From Frateuria_A sp051900425 (GTDB taxonomy: Bacteria > Pseudomonadota > Gammaproteobacteria > Xanthomonadales > Rhodanobacteraceae): 64,000 nucleotides of DNA. A model generated the notes under the pieces. The model had not been told where the DNA came from, made no database searches, and worked only from the letters and a program-made list of their open reading frames with translations. Positions 51,788 to 59,622 of the stretch are shown piece after piece. The first letter of the stretch is position 1, and each line of letters opens with the position of its first letter. A program made the position numbers and the translations under genes. Location: the NCBI RefSeq assembly GCF_051900425.1, contig NZ_JBHZGK010000007.1, forward strand, positions 1 through 64,000, given 5' to 3'.

Positions 51788-52611
51788 GCCTTGGTTCCTG
51801 CCAGACCGAGGGCCTGCGCGTAGTCGCCGGCCGGATACTGGAATGGCACCGGGCCATCGATGTCGCCACCGAAGAACTGCCGCGTCCAGGGCGAGCCGTC
51901 GTCGGCGATGGTCTTCGGATCGCCTTGCGCGACGACCTTGCCGTTGGCGATCAGGTAGACCAGGTCTGCGACCTGCTTGATTGCCTCCAGTTCGTGCGCC
52001 ACCAGCACGCTCGTGATGCCGAGTGTTTCGTTCAGCGTGCGGATCAGCTTGAGCACCTGGCTCAACGCGATCGGGTCAAGGCCGACGAACGGCTCGTCGT
52101 AAAGGATGAGCATCGGGTCGAACACGATCGCCCGCGCCAGCGCCACGCGCCGCGACATGCCGCCGGAGAGCTCGGCCGGCATCAGGCCGGCCGCGCCGCG
52201 CAGGCCCACCGCCTGCAGCTTCGTCAGCACGATGTTGCGGATCAGCACCTCGGGCAGCTTCGTATGCTGGCGCAGCGGGAAGGCGACGTTCTCGAACACA
52301 TCGAAATCGGTCAACAGGGCCGAGTTCTGGAACAGGTAGCCGATCTTCTCGCGCAACCCGAAAAGCTTCTCACGCGACAGCTCCGGCACGTTCTGGCCGT
52401 CGACGATCACCTGCCCGGCGTCGCCGCGCATCTGCCCGGTGATGTGCTTGAGCAACGTGGTTTTCCCGGTGCCGCTGGGTCCCATGATGGCCGTCACCCT
52501 GCCGCGCGGGATGTCCATGTCCAGCGCATCGAAAATGGTCTTGCCGTTGAGCACCGTGGTCAGGCCACGGATGCGCACCAGCGGTTCGGAGGGAGCGGCG
52601 GGGGCGGTCAT
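51784..52611 (-). CDS. mlaF: MlaF ATP-binding protein
   Basis: 275 residues: Walker A GPSGTGKTTL, Q-loop FQNSALLTDFDVFENVAFPL (the Mla-type), signature LSGGMSRRVALARA and Walker B LILYDEPFVGLDPI. The subunit powers the Mla phospholipid transporter. It is the first gene of mlaFEDCB. About 180 bases, holding an inverted copy of a dispersed repeat, separate it from gmk. Confidence 0.95.
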   Translation of the reverse strand: MTAPAAPSEPLVRIRGLTTVLNGKTIFDALDMDIPRGRVTAIMGPSGTGKTTLLKHITGQMRGDAGQVIVDGQNVPELSREKLFGLREKIGYLFQNSALLTDFDVFENVAFPLRQHTKLPEVLIRNIVLTKLQAVGLRGAAGLMPAELSGGMSRRVALARAIVFDPMLILYDEPFVGLDPIALSQVLKLIRTLNETLGITSVLVAHELEAIKQVADLVYLIANGKVVAQGDPKTIADDGSPWTRQFFGGDIDGPVPFQYPAGDYAQALGLAGTKA

Positions 52612-52662
52612 AAGCGGCTAAAGGTAGCCGAGCGGTGAAGGCAGGCCAAGCCGCAGCCTTTG

Positions 52663-52707
52663 CTCCCTCTCCCCGGGCCGGGGCGAGGGACGGGCTCGCG
52701 GGGATAG
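52663..52707. repeat. Inverted copy of the CCCGCGAGC/CTCTCCC dispersed repeat
   Basis: In reverse complement this stretch reads ATCCCCGCGAGCCCGTCCCT and ends CGGGGAGAGGGAG. It matches the element at 21443-21482 and the copies near 5190 and 5448. It sits in the gmk-mlaF gap. Confidence 0.5.
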
Positions 52708-52788
52708 TGACCGTGGCGACCATGGATCGACAGGCCGCCCGAATCCTCACCCTCCCACGCCCTCCCGGAGCCAGAGGGGAGCTTCAGG

Positions 52789-53412
52789 TCAGGCAAGCAG
52801 CTCGGCAATCAGCGCCTCGTGCCGCTTCCACTGCAGCTCGCCGCGATGCCGCACCGCCCGCACGATCGCCTGCAGGTCGCCCAGCGCTTCGTCGAAGCCG
52901 TCGTTGACCACGATGTAATCGAACTCGTGCGCATGGGCGATCTCCTCGCGCGAGTTGTGCAGGCGTCGCTCGATCACTTCCGGCGCGTCCGACCCGCGCC
53001 CGCGCAGGCGCCGCTCCAGTTCGGTGCGCGAGGGCGGCAGGATGAACACGCTCACGCAATCGGGCTTCGCGCGACGGATCTGCGCGGCGCCCTGCCAGTC
53101 GATCTCCAGCAAGACGTCGCGCCCCTGGTCGAGCAGGTCCTGCACCGTCGCCAGCGAGGTGCCATAGAAGTTGCCGTGCACCTCGGCATGCTCGAGGAAC
53201 GTCCCGGCCGCAATCTGCCGTTCGAACTCCGCGCGCTCGACGAAGTAGTAATGGCGCCCGTACTCCTCGCCCACCCGCGGCGGCCGCGTGGTGTGCGAGA
53301 TCGACAGCGAGATGGTCGGCTCGCGTTCCAGCAGCGCGTTGACGAGCGTGGATTTGCCCGCGCCCGAGGGGGCGGCAACGATGAACAGGGTTCCGGGCTG
53401 CGTGGCGCTCAT
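52789..53412 (-). CDS. gmk: Guanylate kinase
   Basis: 207 residues. The P-loop is VAAPSGAGKSTLVNALL, and the GMP-binding core has SHTTRPPRVGEEYGRHYYFV and DVLLEIDWQGAAQIR. It phosphorylates GMP to GDP. The ATG at 53412 overlaps the end of yicC by four bases (ATGA), showing a yicC-gmk operon. Unlike many relatives, rpoZ-spoT do not follow directly. Confidence 0.97.
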   Translation of the reverse strand: MSATQPGTLFIVAAPSGAGKSTLVNALLEREPTISLSISHTTRPPRVGEEYGRHYYFVERAEFERQIAAGTFLEHAEVHGNFYGTSLATVQDLLDQGRDVLLEIDWQGAAQIRRAKPDCVSVFILPPSRTELERRLRGRGSDAPEVIERRLHNSREEIAHAHEFDYIVVNDGFDEALGDLQAIVRAVRHRGELQWKRHEALIAELLA

Positions 53413-54272
53413 TCGATGTTCTGCACCTGCTCGCGCATCTGCTCGATCAGCACCTTGAGCTCCACCGCGGCGTTGGTCGAACGCGCATCGACCGATTTGG
53501 AGCCGAGCGTGTTGGCTTCGCGGTTGAACTCCTGCATCAGGAAGTCCAGACGCCGGCCGACCGGCTCCTTCAGGCCCAGCACGCGACGGGTTTCGGCGAC
53601 ATGGGTGGCCAGGCGGTCGAGCTCCTCGTCGACGTCGCTGCGGGTGACCTGCAGCACCAGTTCCTGTTCCAGGCGACCGGGGTCGGCCGGCTGCTTGAGG
53701 TCGGCCAGTCGCGCTTCCAGGCGCGCCCGCAAGGCGGTGCGGATCTCCGGCATCCACTGGCGTACCTGGCCGACGATCTTCTCGATCGCGTCGAGCTTGT
53801 CGCGCAGGATCGCCTCCAACTGGGCGCCCTCGCGCTCGCGGGTGGCGCTGAGCGCGTCCAGCGCACGGTCGAGGACCTCGAACAGGGCCGCTTGCTGGGC
53901 GTCCGAATCCACCTCGGACTGGCGCAGGACGCCGGGGAAGCGCAGCAGCTCGGTCAGCTGCACCTGCATGCCGGGAAAGCGCCCCGCCAGTTCGCGGTTC
54001 AGGTTGGCCAGGCGACCGAGCGTCACCTCGTCCACTTCCAGCGACTCGCCCCGCGCCTCGCCACCGCGCAGGCGCACGGTGAGATCCACCTTGCCCCGCG
54101 ACAGCCGCGCCGCCACGCGCTCGCGCAATGCCGACTCGAAGCCGCGCAGTTCCTCGGGCAGGCGCGGGCTCAGCTCCAGGTAGCGGTGGTTGACGGTGCG
54201 CAGCTCGCAGCTGAGCGTGCCGGCAGGGCCGGAGGTTTCGGCGCTGGCGTAGGCCGTCATGCTGCGGATCAT
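53409..54272 (-). CDS. yicC: YicC-family endoribonuclease
   Basis: 287 residues, the standard length: MIRSMTAYASAET at the start (matching MIRSMTAFA), then ELRTVNHRYLELSPRLPEEL, and the C-terminal DUF1732 part with GRRLDFLMQEFNREANTLGSK. YicC proteins are RNases with roles in sRNA turnover. The start at 54272 is fixed by family similarity; a much longer frame antisense to rph and rdgB is a GC shadow. It is divergent from rph. Confidence 0.94.
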   Translation of the reverse strand: MIRSMTAYASAETSGPAGTLSCELRTVNHRYLELSPRLPEELRGFESALRERVAARLSRGKVDLTVRLRGGEARGESLEVDEVTLGRLANLNRELAGRFPGMQVQLTELLRFPGVLRQSEVDSDAQQAALFEVLDRALDALSATREREGAQLEAILRDKLDAIEKIVGQVRQWMPEIRTALRARLEARLADLKQPADPGRLEQELVLQVTRSDVDEELDRLATHVAETRRVLGLKEPVGRRLDFLMQEFNREANTLGSKSVDARSTNAAVELKVLIEQMREQVQNIE

Positions 54273-54307
54273 GCGTCGAGCCCTTGCGGTCGGGTGGAAA
54301 GCCGCAA

Positions 54308-54316
54308 TGGTAAACT
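54308..54316 (+). promoter_or_regulatory. Possible extended -10 promoter of rph
   Basis: TGGTAAACT fits the extended -10 form TG-N-TAnAnT, 34 bases upstream of the rph ATG, in the 78-base yicC/rph divergent gap. No good -35 is seen. Confidence 0.3.
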
Positions 54317-54350
54317 CTCGCCTCCCGCCTTGCCCAATCCAGGCCCCCGC

Positions 54351-55079
54351 ATGACCATGACCCGCCCGAGCGGCCGCGCCAGCGACCAGCTGCGTCCGGT
54401 GACGCTGCAACGCCGCTACACCCGCCACGCCGAGGGTTCGGTGCTGGTGAGCTTCGGCGACACCCGCGTGCTGTGCACCGCCAGCATCGAGGACCGCGTG
54501 CCGCCGTGGCTGCGCGGCAAGGGCGAGGGCTGGGTCACCGCCGAATACGGCATGCTGCCGCGCGCCACCGGCACGCGCACCCAGCGCGAGGCCGCACGCG
54601 GCGCGCAGGGCGGGCGCACACTGGAGATCCAGCGGCTGATCGGCCGCAGCCTGCGCGCCTGCGTCAACCGCCAGGCGCTGGGAGAGCGCGTGATCACGCT
54701 CGACTGCGACGTGATCCAGGCCGACGGCGGCACCCGCACTGCGGCGATCACCGGCGCCTACGTGGCGCTGGTCGACGCGGTCAACTTCCTGATGAAGCGC
54801 GAGAACCTCAAGCGCAGCCCGATCATCGGCGCGGTCGCGGCCGTGTCGGTCGGCGTCTACCAGGGCGTGCCGGTGCTGGATCTCGATTACGCCGAGGACT
54901 CGGCCTGCGATACCGACATGAACGTCGTGATGAACGACGGCGGCGGCTTCATCGAGGTGCAGGGTACGGCCGAAGGCCACGCGTTCCGCCGCGAAGAAAT
55001 GGACGCCATGCTGGCGCTGGCCGAAAAGGGCATCGCCGAACTCGTCGCTGCGCAGCGCGCCGCGCTGGCGGAGGGCTGA
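54351..55079 (+). CDS. rph: Ribonuclease PH
   Basis: 242 residues: RPSGRASDQLRPVTLQRRYT at the start, then GWVTAEYGMLPRATGTRTQREA and LDLDYAEDSACDTDMNVVMN with the catalytic Asp region. It trims the 3' ends of tRNA precursors by phosphorolysis. Start at 54351; the ATG two codons later is equally possible. It is followed by rdgB with a 3-base gap. Confidence 0.97.
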   Translation: MTMTRPSGRASDQLRPVTLQRRYTRHAEGSVLVSFGDTRVLCTASIEDRVPPWLRGKGEGWVTAEYGMLPRATGTRTQREAARGAQGGRTLEIQRLIGRSLRACVNRQALGERVITLDCDVIQADGGTRTAAITGAYVALVDAVNFLMKRENLKRSPIIGAVAAVSVGVYQGVPVLDLDYAEDSACDTDMNVVMNDGGGFIEVQGTAEGHAFRREEMDAMLALAEKGIAELVAAQRAALAEG

Positions 55080-55082
55080 TCC

Positions 55083-55679
55083 ATGCGGCGTCTGGTGCTG
55101 GCCAGCGGCAACCACGGCAAGCTCGCCGAGTTCGAGCACCTGCTCGCCGGGAGCGGCTTCGAGATCGTCACCCAGGGCAGCCTGGGCGTGCTCGACATCG
55201 AGGAAACCGGCACCACCTTCGTCGAGAATGCGTTGCTGAAGGCGCGCCATGCCGCGCGCATCACCCGCCTGCCGGCGCTGGCCGACGACTCGGGCCTGTG
55301 CGTGGAGCACCTGGACGGCGCCCCGGGGCTGTACTCGGCCCGCTACGCCGGCAGCCATGGGGACGCGGCCGCCAACCGCGCCAAGCTGCTGCACGCGCTC
55401 GAAGGCGTACCGGCCGAACGCCGCGGCGCTTTCTTCATCTGTGTGCTGGTGCTGCTGCGCCACGCCGACGACCCGGCCCCGCTGATCGCGGAGGGCCGCT
55501 GGCACGGCCGCGTGCTGGAGGCGGAGCGCGGGAACCTTGGCTTCGGCTATGACCCGTTGTTCCTTCCGGACGGCCAGACGGTGTCGGCGGCGGAACTCGA
55601 GCCGGCGCTGAAGAACCGCCTGAGCCACCGTGCCCAGGCGCTGGCGAAGCTGCACGCCCGGCTGGGCGCCCCGCACTAG
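55083..55679 (+). CDS. rdgB: XTP/dITP diphosphatase (RdgB/HAM1)
   Basis: 198 residues. The N-terminal LASGNHGKLAEF matches the substrate loop (family TxNxxK; here Ser), and ADDSGLCVEHLDGAPGLYSARYAG is the catalytic core. It removes non-canonical purine nucleotides. It lies between rph and hemW, with 2-3 base gaps, so the three form an operon. Confidence 0.96.
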   Translation: MRRLVLASGNHGKLAEFEHLLAGSGFEIVTQGSLGVLDIEETGTTFVENALLKARHAARITRLPALADDSGLCVEHLDGAPGLYSARYAGSHGDAAANRAKLLHALEGVPAERRGAFFICVLVLLRHADDPAPLIAEGRWHGRVLEAERGNLGFGYDPLFLPDGQTVSAAELEPALKNRLSHRAQALAKLHARLGAPH

Positions 55680-55681
55680 CC

Positions 55682-56848
55682 ATGCCGTTGATCGCGCCGC
55701 CGCTGGCGCTTTACGTGCACATGCCCTGGTGCGTGAAGAAGTGCCCGTACTGCGACTTCAACTCGCACGGCGTGCGCGGCGAGCCGCCACCGTACGCCGC
55801 CTACGTCGATACCTTGCTGGCGGACCTGCACGCCGACCTGGCCGACTTCGGCGCGGCCGGCGAAGGCCGTCCGGTTGTCAGCGTGTTCTTCGGCGGCGGC
55901 ACGCCCAGCCTGTTCGCACCCGAGCACATTGCCCGCTTCCTGGACGGCGCACGCGCGCGATTGCCGTTCGTGGACGACTGCGAGATCACGCTGGAGACCA
56001 ACCCCGGCACGGTCGAACACGGCCGCTTCGACGGCTACCTGGCCGCCGGGGTGAACCGGCTCTCCTTCGGTATCCAGAGCTTCGACGACGACAAGCTCGC
56101 GCGTCTGGGCCGCATCCATTCCGCGGCCGAAGCCGAAGCGGCGGTGAAGTCGGCGCAGGACGCGGGCTACGCCAACCTCAACCTCGACCTGATGTACGCG
56201 TTGCCGCAGCAGTCGCTCGAAGGCGCGCTGGCCGACGTCGAGCGTGCGCTCGCGCTCGCACCGACCCACGTTTCCCACTACCAGCTCACGCTCGAACCCA
56301 ACACCGCCTTTGCCGCCAGCCCGCCGCCGCTGCCCGACGACGATGCGGCCTGGGCCATGCAGGAGGCCTGCGAAGCGCGCCTGGCCGAGGCCGGCTACGG
56401 CCAGTACGAGGTGTCCGCCTATGCGCGGCCCGGCCGACGATGCCGGCATAACCTCAACTACTGGGAATTCGGCGACTACCTGGGCATTGGCGCCGGCGCG
56501 CACGGCAAGCTCACCGACGCTGCCGCGGGCACCGTGCTGAGGCGCTGGAAGAGCCGCCACCCGCGCACCTACCTGGAAGCCGCCGGCGGACCCGCACGCA
56601 TCGGGGGCGCCGGCCCGGTCGATCCGGCCGAACTGCCGTTCGAGTACATGCTCAACGCCCTGCGCCTTTACCAGGGCGTGCCGCTGGACGCCTTCACCCA
56701 GCGGACCGGGCTTCCCCTGGAACGCGTCGCACCCGCCCTGGACCAGGCCCGCGCCCGCGGCTGGCTGCAGGATGCGCCGGGACGGCTGCAACCCTCCCCG
56801 CTCGGCCAGCGCTTCCTGAACGACCTGATCGAGCTGTTCCTGGGCTGA
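55682..56848 (+). CDS. hemW: Radical SAM heme chaperone HemW
   Basis: 388 residues. The cluster motif MPWCVKKCPYC (Cys-x3-Cys-x2-Cys, residues 17-24) is followed by FFGGGTPSLF, a SAM-binding segment, and NRLSFGIQSFDDDKLARLGR. A C-terminal HemN domain is present. This family was once annotated as coproporphyrinogen oxidase, but lacks the extra HemN N-terminal features and is a heme carrier. It is the third gene after rph-rdgB. Confidence 0.94.
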   Translation: MPLIAPPLALYVHMPWCVKKCPYCDFNSHGVRGEPPPYAAYVDTLLADLHADLADFGAAGEGRPVVSVFFGGGTPSLFAPEHIARFLDGARARLPFVDDCEITLETNPGTVEHGRFDGYLAAGVNRLSFGIQSFDDDKLARLGRIHSAAEAEAAVKSAQDAGYANLNLDLMYALPQQSLEGALADVERALALAPTHVSHYQLTLEPNTAFAASPPPLPDDDAAWAMQEACEARLAEAGYGQYEVSAYARPGRRCRHNLNYWEFGDYLGIGAGAHGKLTDAAAGTVLRRWKSRHPRTYLEAAGGPARIGGAGPVDPAELPFEYMLNALRLYQGVPLDAFTQRTGLPLERVAPALDQARARGWLQDAPGRLQPSPLGQRFLNDLIELFLG

Positions 56849-56927
56849 TCGGCGCGCATTCCGGCCTATGGCGGACCGGGATTCGGGCGCATACACTACC
56901 AAACGTCAAAAATCCGAGAACCGCGTC

Positions 56928-59207
56928 ATGGATGTCGAGCAAAGGCAGCACCCAGCGGCCCTGCCCGGATTGGACGGTCCGGCCACCCTGCAGCATCTGC
57001 CAGTGCGTGTCCAACGCCTGGTGACCGAATTGCGCGGGCTGTGCAACACGCGCCTGGCGCCGGCCCTGGGCGAAGCGCTCGATGCCGTCGACGACACCCT
57101 TTACCAGCTGGCAGAACGCTCGCGTGGGCATCTCGAACAGCAACGCTGCTTCGACAGCCGGGCGATGATCCGCTGCCATCGCGCCGCCTTCCTGCGGCAG
57201 GTCACCGAACACCTCGGCGGCAGCTTCGCGCGACTGGGCGAGGTGCGGGAAAACGCCGACGGGCCCGCACCGATCGCCTCGCTGAGCCTGCTTGGGCGTG
57301 ACGAGCACGAACTCAACGCGGCACTGGAACAGTTGACGTCCCGCGGCGAGGCCCATACCGGCCCGGTGCTGGCCGAGCTTTCCTACCGCATGGCCGTGCT
57401 GGTCGGCGCACCGCCGCTGGAAGGCGAGGCGCTGCCCGCCTCGCCGCAGAGCCTGTCGGCCGCAGTGCGCCAGGCCATTCCGGCACTGGACCTGCCGGCG
57501 GACCACCAGGTGCTGGTGGTGCAGGCGCTGGAGCGCAAGTTGGCGCCCATGCTCCCCGCCCTCTACGAAGCGGCGAACGCGCACCTGCTGGCCGCCGGCA
57601 TCCTGCCCCACCTGCGCGCCTTCGCCGGCGCACGGCCGGCCAACGCGCCACCGGCGCCGCCGTCGATGAAGGCTCCGGCACCCACCAACGAGCCGGCCAG
57701 GCCGGCGCCGGCCGCCGGCCACGAGCCGATCGCCGTGCTGGAGAACCTGCGCGAACTGCTGTCGCGCCAGCGCGCCGCCGAAGCACGCGTGGTCAACGGC
57801 CACGCTGCCAGCGCCACCGAACTGGAGGTCGCCCTCGGCGCGCTGCAGCAGCATCTGGTGCAGGTCACCGACCGCGCCAGCCGCGAACTGCGCAGCGCCC
57901 AGCGCCTGCGCGAGGAGTTGCTGACCCACCTCAACGCAGGCAAACCCGCCGGCGCGGCCCGCACGGGTCTGAGCCCGGAGCAGGACGACACGGTCGAGCT
58001 GGTCGCGCGGCTGTTCGAACAGCTTGGCCAGCAACTGCACCCCGGACCCGGCGCGTCCGCCCTGCTCGGCGACCTGCAGGTGCCGATCCTGCGCGTGGCG
58101 ATGAGCGATCGTGACTTTTTCGAGCAGGCCGAGCACCCGGCCCGCCACCTGCTCGGCACCCTCGCCGAGGCGACCAACGACTGGGGCGACGGCAAGGACA
58201 TCGACCCGGACCTGGCCACGCAGCTCAGCCGGCTGGTCGCCCGCGCGCAGCGCGAGGCGCCCAGCGCCGGCCTGTACACCAGCCTGCTGGCGGACATCCG
58301 CCACCACCTGGCCCAGCTCAGCCGCAAGGCGCAGGTGACCGAACGGCGCCAGGTCGAGGCCATGCAGGGCCGCGAACGCCTGCACCAGGCGCGCGAGCGT
58401 GCGGCCGAGGTGCTGGCGGCGCGCTTTGCCGAAACCACGCCGCGTGGCCTGCTGCGCGCCCTGCTCGACCGCGCCTGGTCCGACGTGCTGGCGCTCGCCC
58501 TGCTGCGTCACGGCGAGGACAGCGAGGCCTTCGCCGAACGGTTGCGGCTGACCGACCAGCTGCTCGGCCGCGCGCCGGTGGAAGACCCGCTGCGCCTGCG
58601 CCTGGCGGTGGAAGATCACCTGCAGCAGATCGGCATGCAGGCCGAGGAGGCCGAGCAGGTGGCCCAGCGCCTGATCGGCAGTGGCGAACCTCCCAGGTCG
58701 GCCGAACCGGGCGGCGCACCGATCCCGGCAGCGGCGCCCGCCGTCGCCGACATGCCCGCGCTGGCCGCCTATGCGCTGGCCGCCGAGCCGCCCAGCGCGA
58801 CCGACCTCGCCCTGCGCCTGAAGCAACGCCAGCGACTGGGCGAGCAGCGCGGCCAGGAAGCGCGCCCGGCCACGCCGCAACAGCCCCCCGAACCCCCGCT
58901 CGGCCCGCAGGAAGCGCGCATCCACAACCGCCTGCGGCAGCTTCCCTTCGGCAGCTGGTTCGAGTTCATCGACACGCACACCGGCGCCGTCGAACGGCGC
59001 AAGCTGGCCTGGTTCTCACCGCTGTCGGGCAACACGCTGTTCGTCAACCGGCGCGGCCAGCGGGTGGCGGAGATGAATCTGCGCGAGCTGGCCTCGGCCA
59101 TCGCCGCCGGCCGGGTCCGCGAACAGGTGGCGCCACGTGATGGCCTGTTCGACCGCGCCTGGCGCGCGCTCACCGGCAGCCTGCAGCGCCCGACCGCCCG
59201 CGCATGA
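56928..59207 (+). CDS. DUF1631 protein, copy 1
   Basis: 759 residues, mostly alpha-helical and cytoplasmic. The N-terminal helical part contains PVLAELSYRMAVLVGAPPLE (about 145-165). Proline/alanine linkers come near 240-265 and a central segment has AQLSRKAQVTERRQVEAMQG. A C-terminal beta-rich module is last (about 665-745: SWFEFIDTHTGAVERRKLAW, LFVNRRGQRVAEM). I chose the ATG at 56928 because both paralogues begin MDVEQ. Its stop overlaps the following PilZ gene. Function is unknown. The second copy follows at 59623. Confidence 0.87.
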   Translation: MDVEQRQHPAALPGLDGPATLQHLPVRVQRLVTELRGLCNTRLAPALGEALDAVDDTLYQLAERSRGHLEQQRCFDSRAMIRCHRAAFLRQVTEHLGGSFARLGEVRENADGPAPIASLSLLGRDEHELNAALEQLTSRGEAHTGPVLAELSYRMAVLVGAPPLEGEALPASPQSLSAAVRQAIPALDLPADHQVLVVQALERKLAPMLPALYEAANAHLLAAGILPHLRAFAGARPANAPPAPPSMKAPAPTNEPARPAPAAGHEPIAVLENLRELLSRQRAAEARVVNGHAASATELEVALGALQQHLVQVTDRASRELRSAQRLREELLTHLNAGKPAGAARTGLSPEQDDTVELVARLFEQLGQQLHPGPGASALLGDLQVPILRVAMSDRDFFEQAEHPARHLLGTLAEATNDWGDGKDIDPDLATQLSRLVARAQREAPSAGLYTSLLADIRHHLAQLSRKAQVTERRQVEAMQGRERLHQARERAAEVLAARFAETTPRGLLRALLDRAWSDVLALALLRHGEDSEAFAERLRLTDQLLGRAPVEDPLRLRLAVEDHLQQIGMQAEEAEQVAQRLIGSGEPPRSAEPGGAPIPAAAPAVADMPALAAYALAAEPPSATDLALRLKQRQRLGEQRGQEARPATPQQPPEPPLGPQEARIHNRLRQLPFGSWFEFIDTHTGAVERRKLAWFSPLSGNTLFVNRRGQRVAEMNLRELASAIAAGRVREQVAPRDGLFDRAWRALTGSLQRPTARA

Positions 59208-59554
59208 CCGCCCAGGTCATTTCGTTCGACCAGCGCCGCGCGCCGCGCAAGCGCGCGGCCGCCACGCCACTGGTCACCGACACCATCAGCGCCCGGCCGC
59301 TGGGTCACCTGTGCAACCTGTCGGCCAGCGGCGTCCTGCTGATCTCCCCCGCGCGCCCGCGCAGCGAGGCGGTGTTCCAGGCGCGCCTGCCACTGGCCGA
59401 CGCACGCCAGGGCAGCGTCGCCGCGATCGAAATCGGCCTGCAGGAGCAGTGGCACCAGGCCGCCAACGCCGGCCAGATGTGGGTCGGCTACCGGATCATC
59501 GCGATCGCCCCGGAAGACGCACTGACCCTCGCCCACTGGCTGCAGCGCGCCTGA
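59204..59554 (+). CDS. PilZ-domain protein, copy 1
   Basis: 116 residues consisting of one PilZ domain. The c-di-GMP motifs RRAPR (RxxxR, residues 11-15) and NLSASG (near residue 39) are intact, and it ends with a strand EQWHQAANAGQMWVGYRIIA. It probably binds c-di-GMP and acts with the DUF1631 protein encoded just upstream. Start overlaps the DUF1631 stop (ATGA), showing translational coupling. Confidence 0.88.
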   Translation: MTAQVISFDQRRAPRKRAAATPLVTDTISARPLGHLCNLSASGVLLISPARPRSEAVFQARLPLADARQGSVAAIEIGLQEQWHQAANAGQMWVGYRIIAIAPEDALTLAHWLQRA

Positions 59555-59564
59555 ACCGGCCACC

Positions 59565-59593
59565 GTGACGCGCCTGCGTCATCGGCATAGACT
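59565..59593 (+). promoter_or_regulatory. Weak promoter candidate before DUF1631 copy 2
   Basis: -35 GTGACG (59565-59570), 17-base spacer, -10 TAGACT (59588-59593), 29 bases before the start. A similar GCATACACT lies at 56890-56897 before copy 1. Each hexamer matches consensus at only four positions. Confidence 0.3.
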
Positions 59594-59622
59594 CGCAGAC
59601 ATCGTGTAGGGCAAGGCTTCCC

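Noticed and set aside
54273..55676. Long minus-strand extension of the yicC frame antisense to rph and rdgB
   Set aside because: YicC family proteins start MIRSMTA at 54272. The extension has no family similarity and is antisense to two certain genes.
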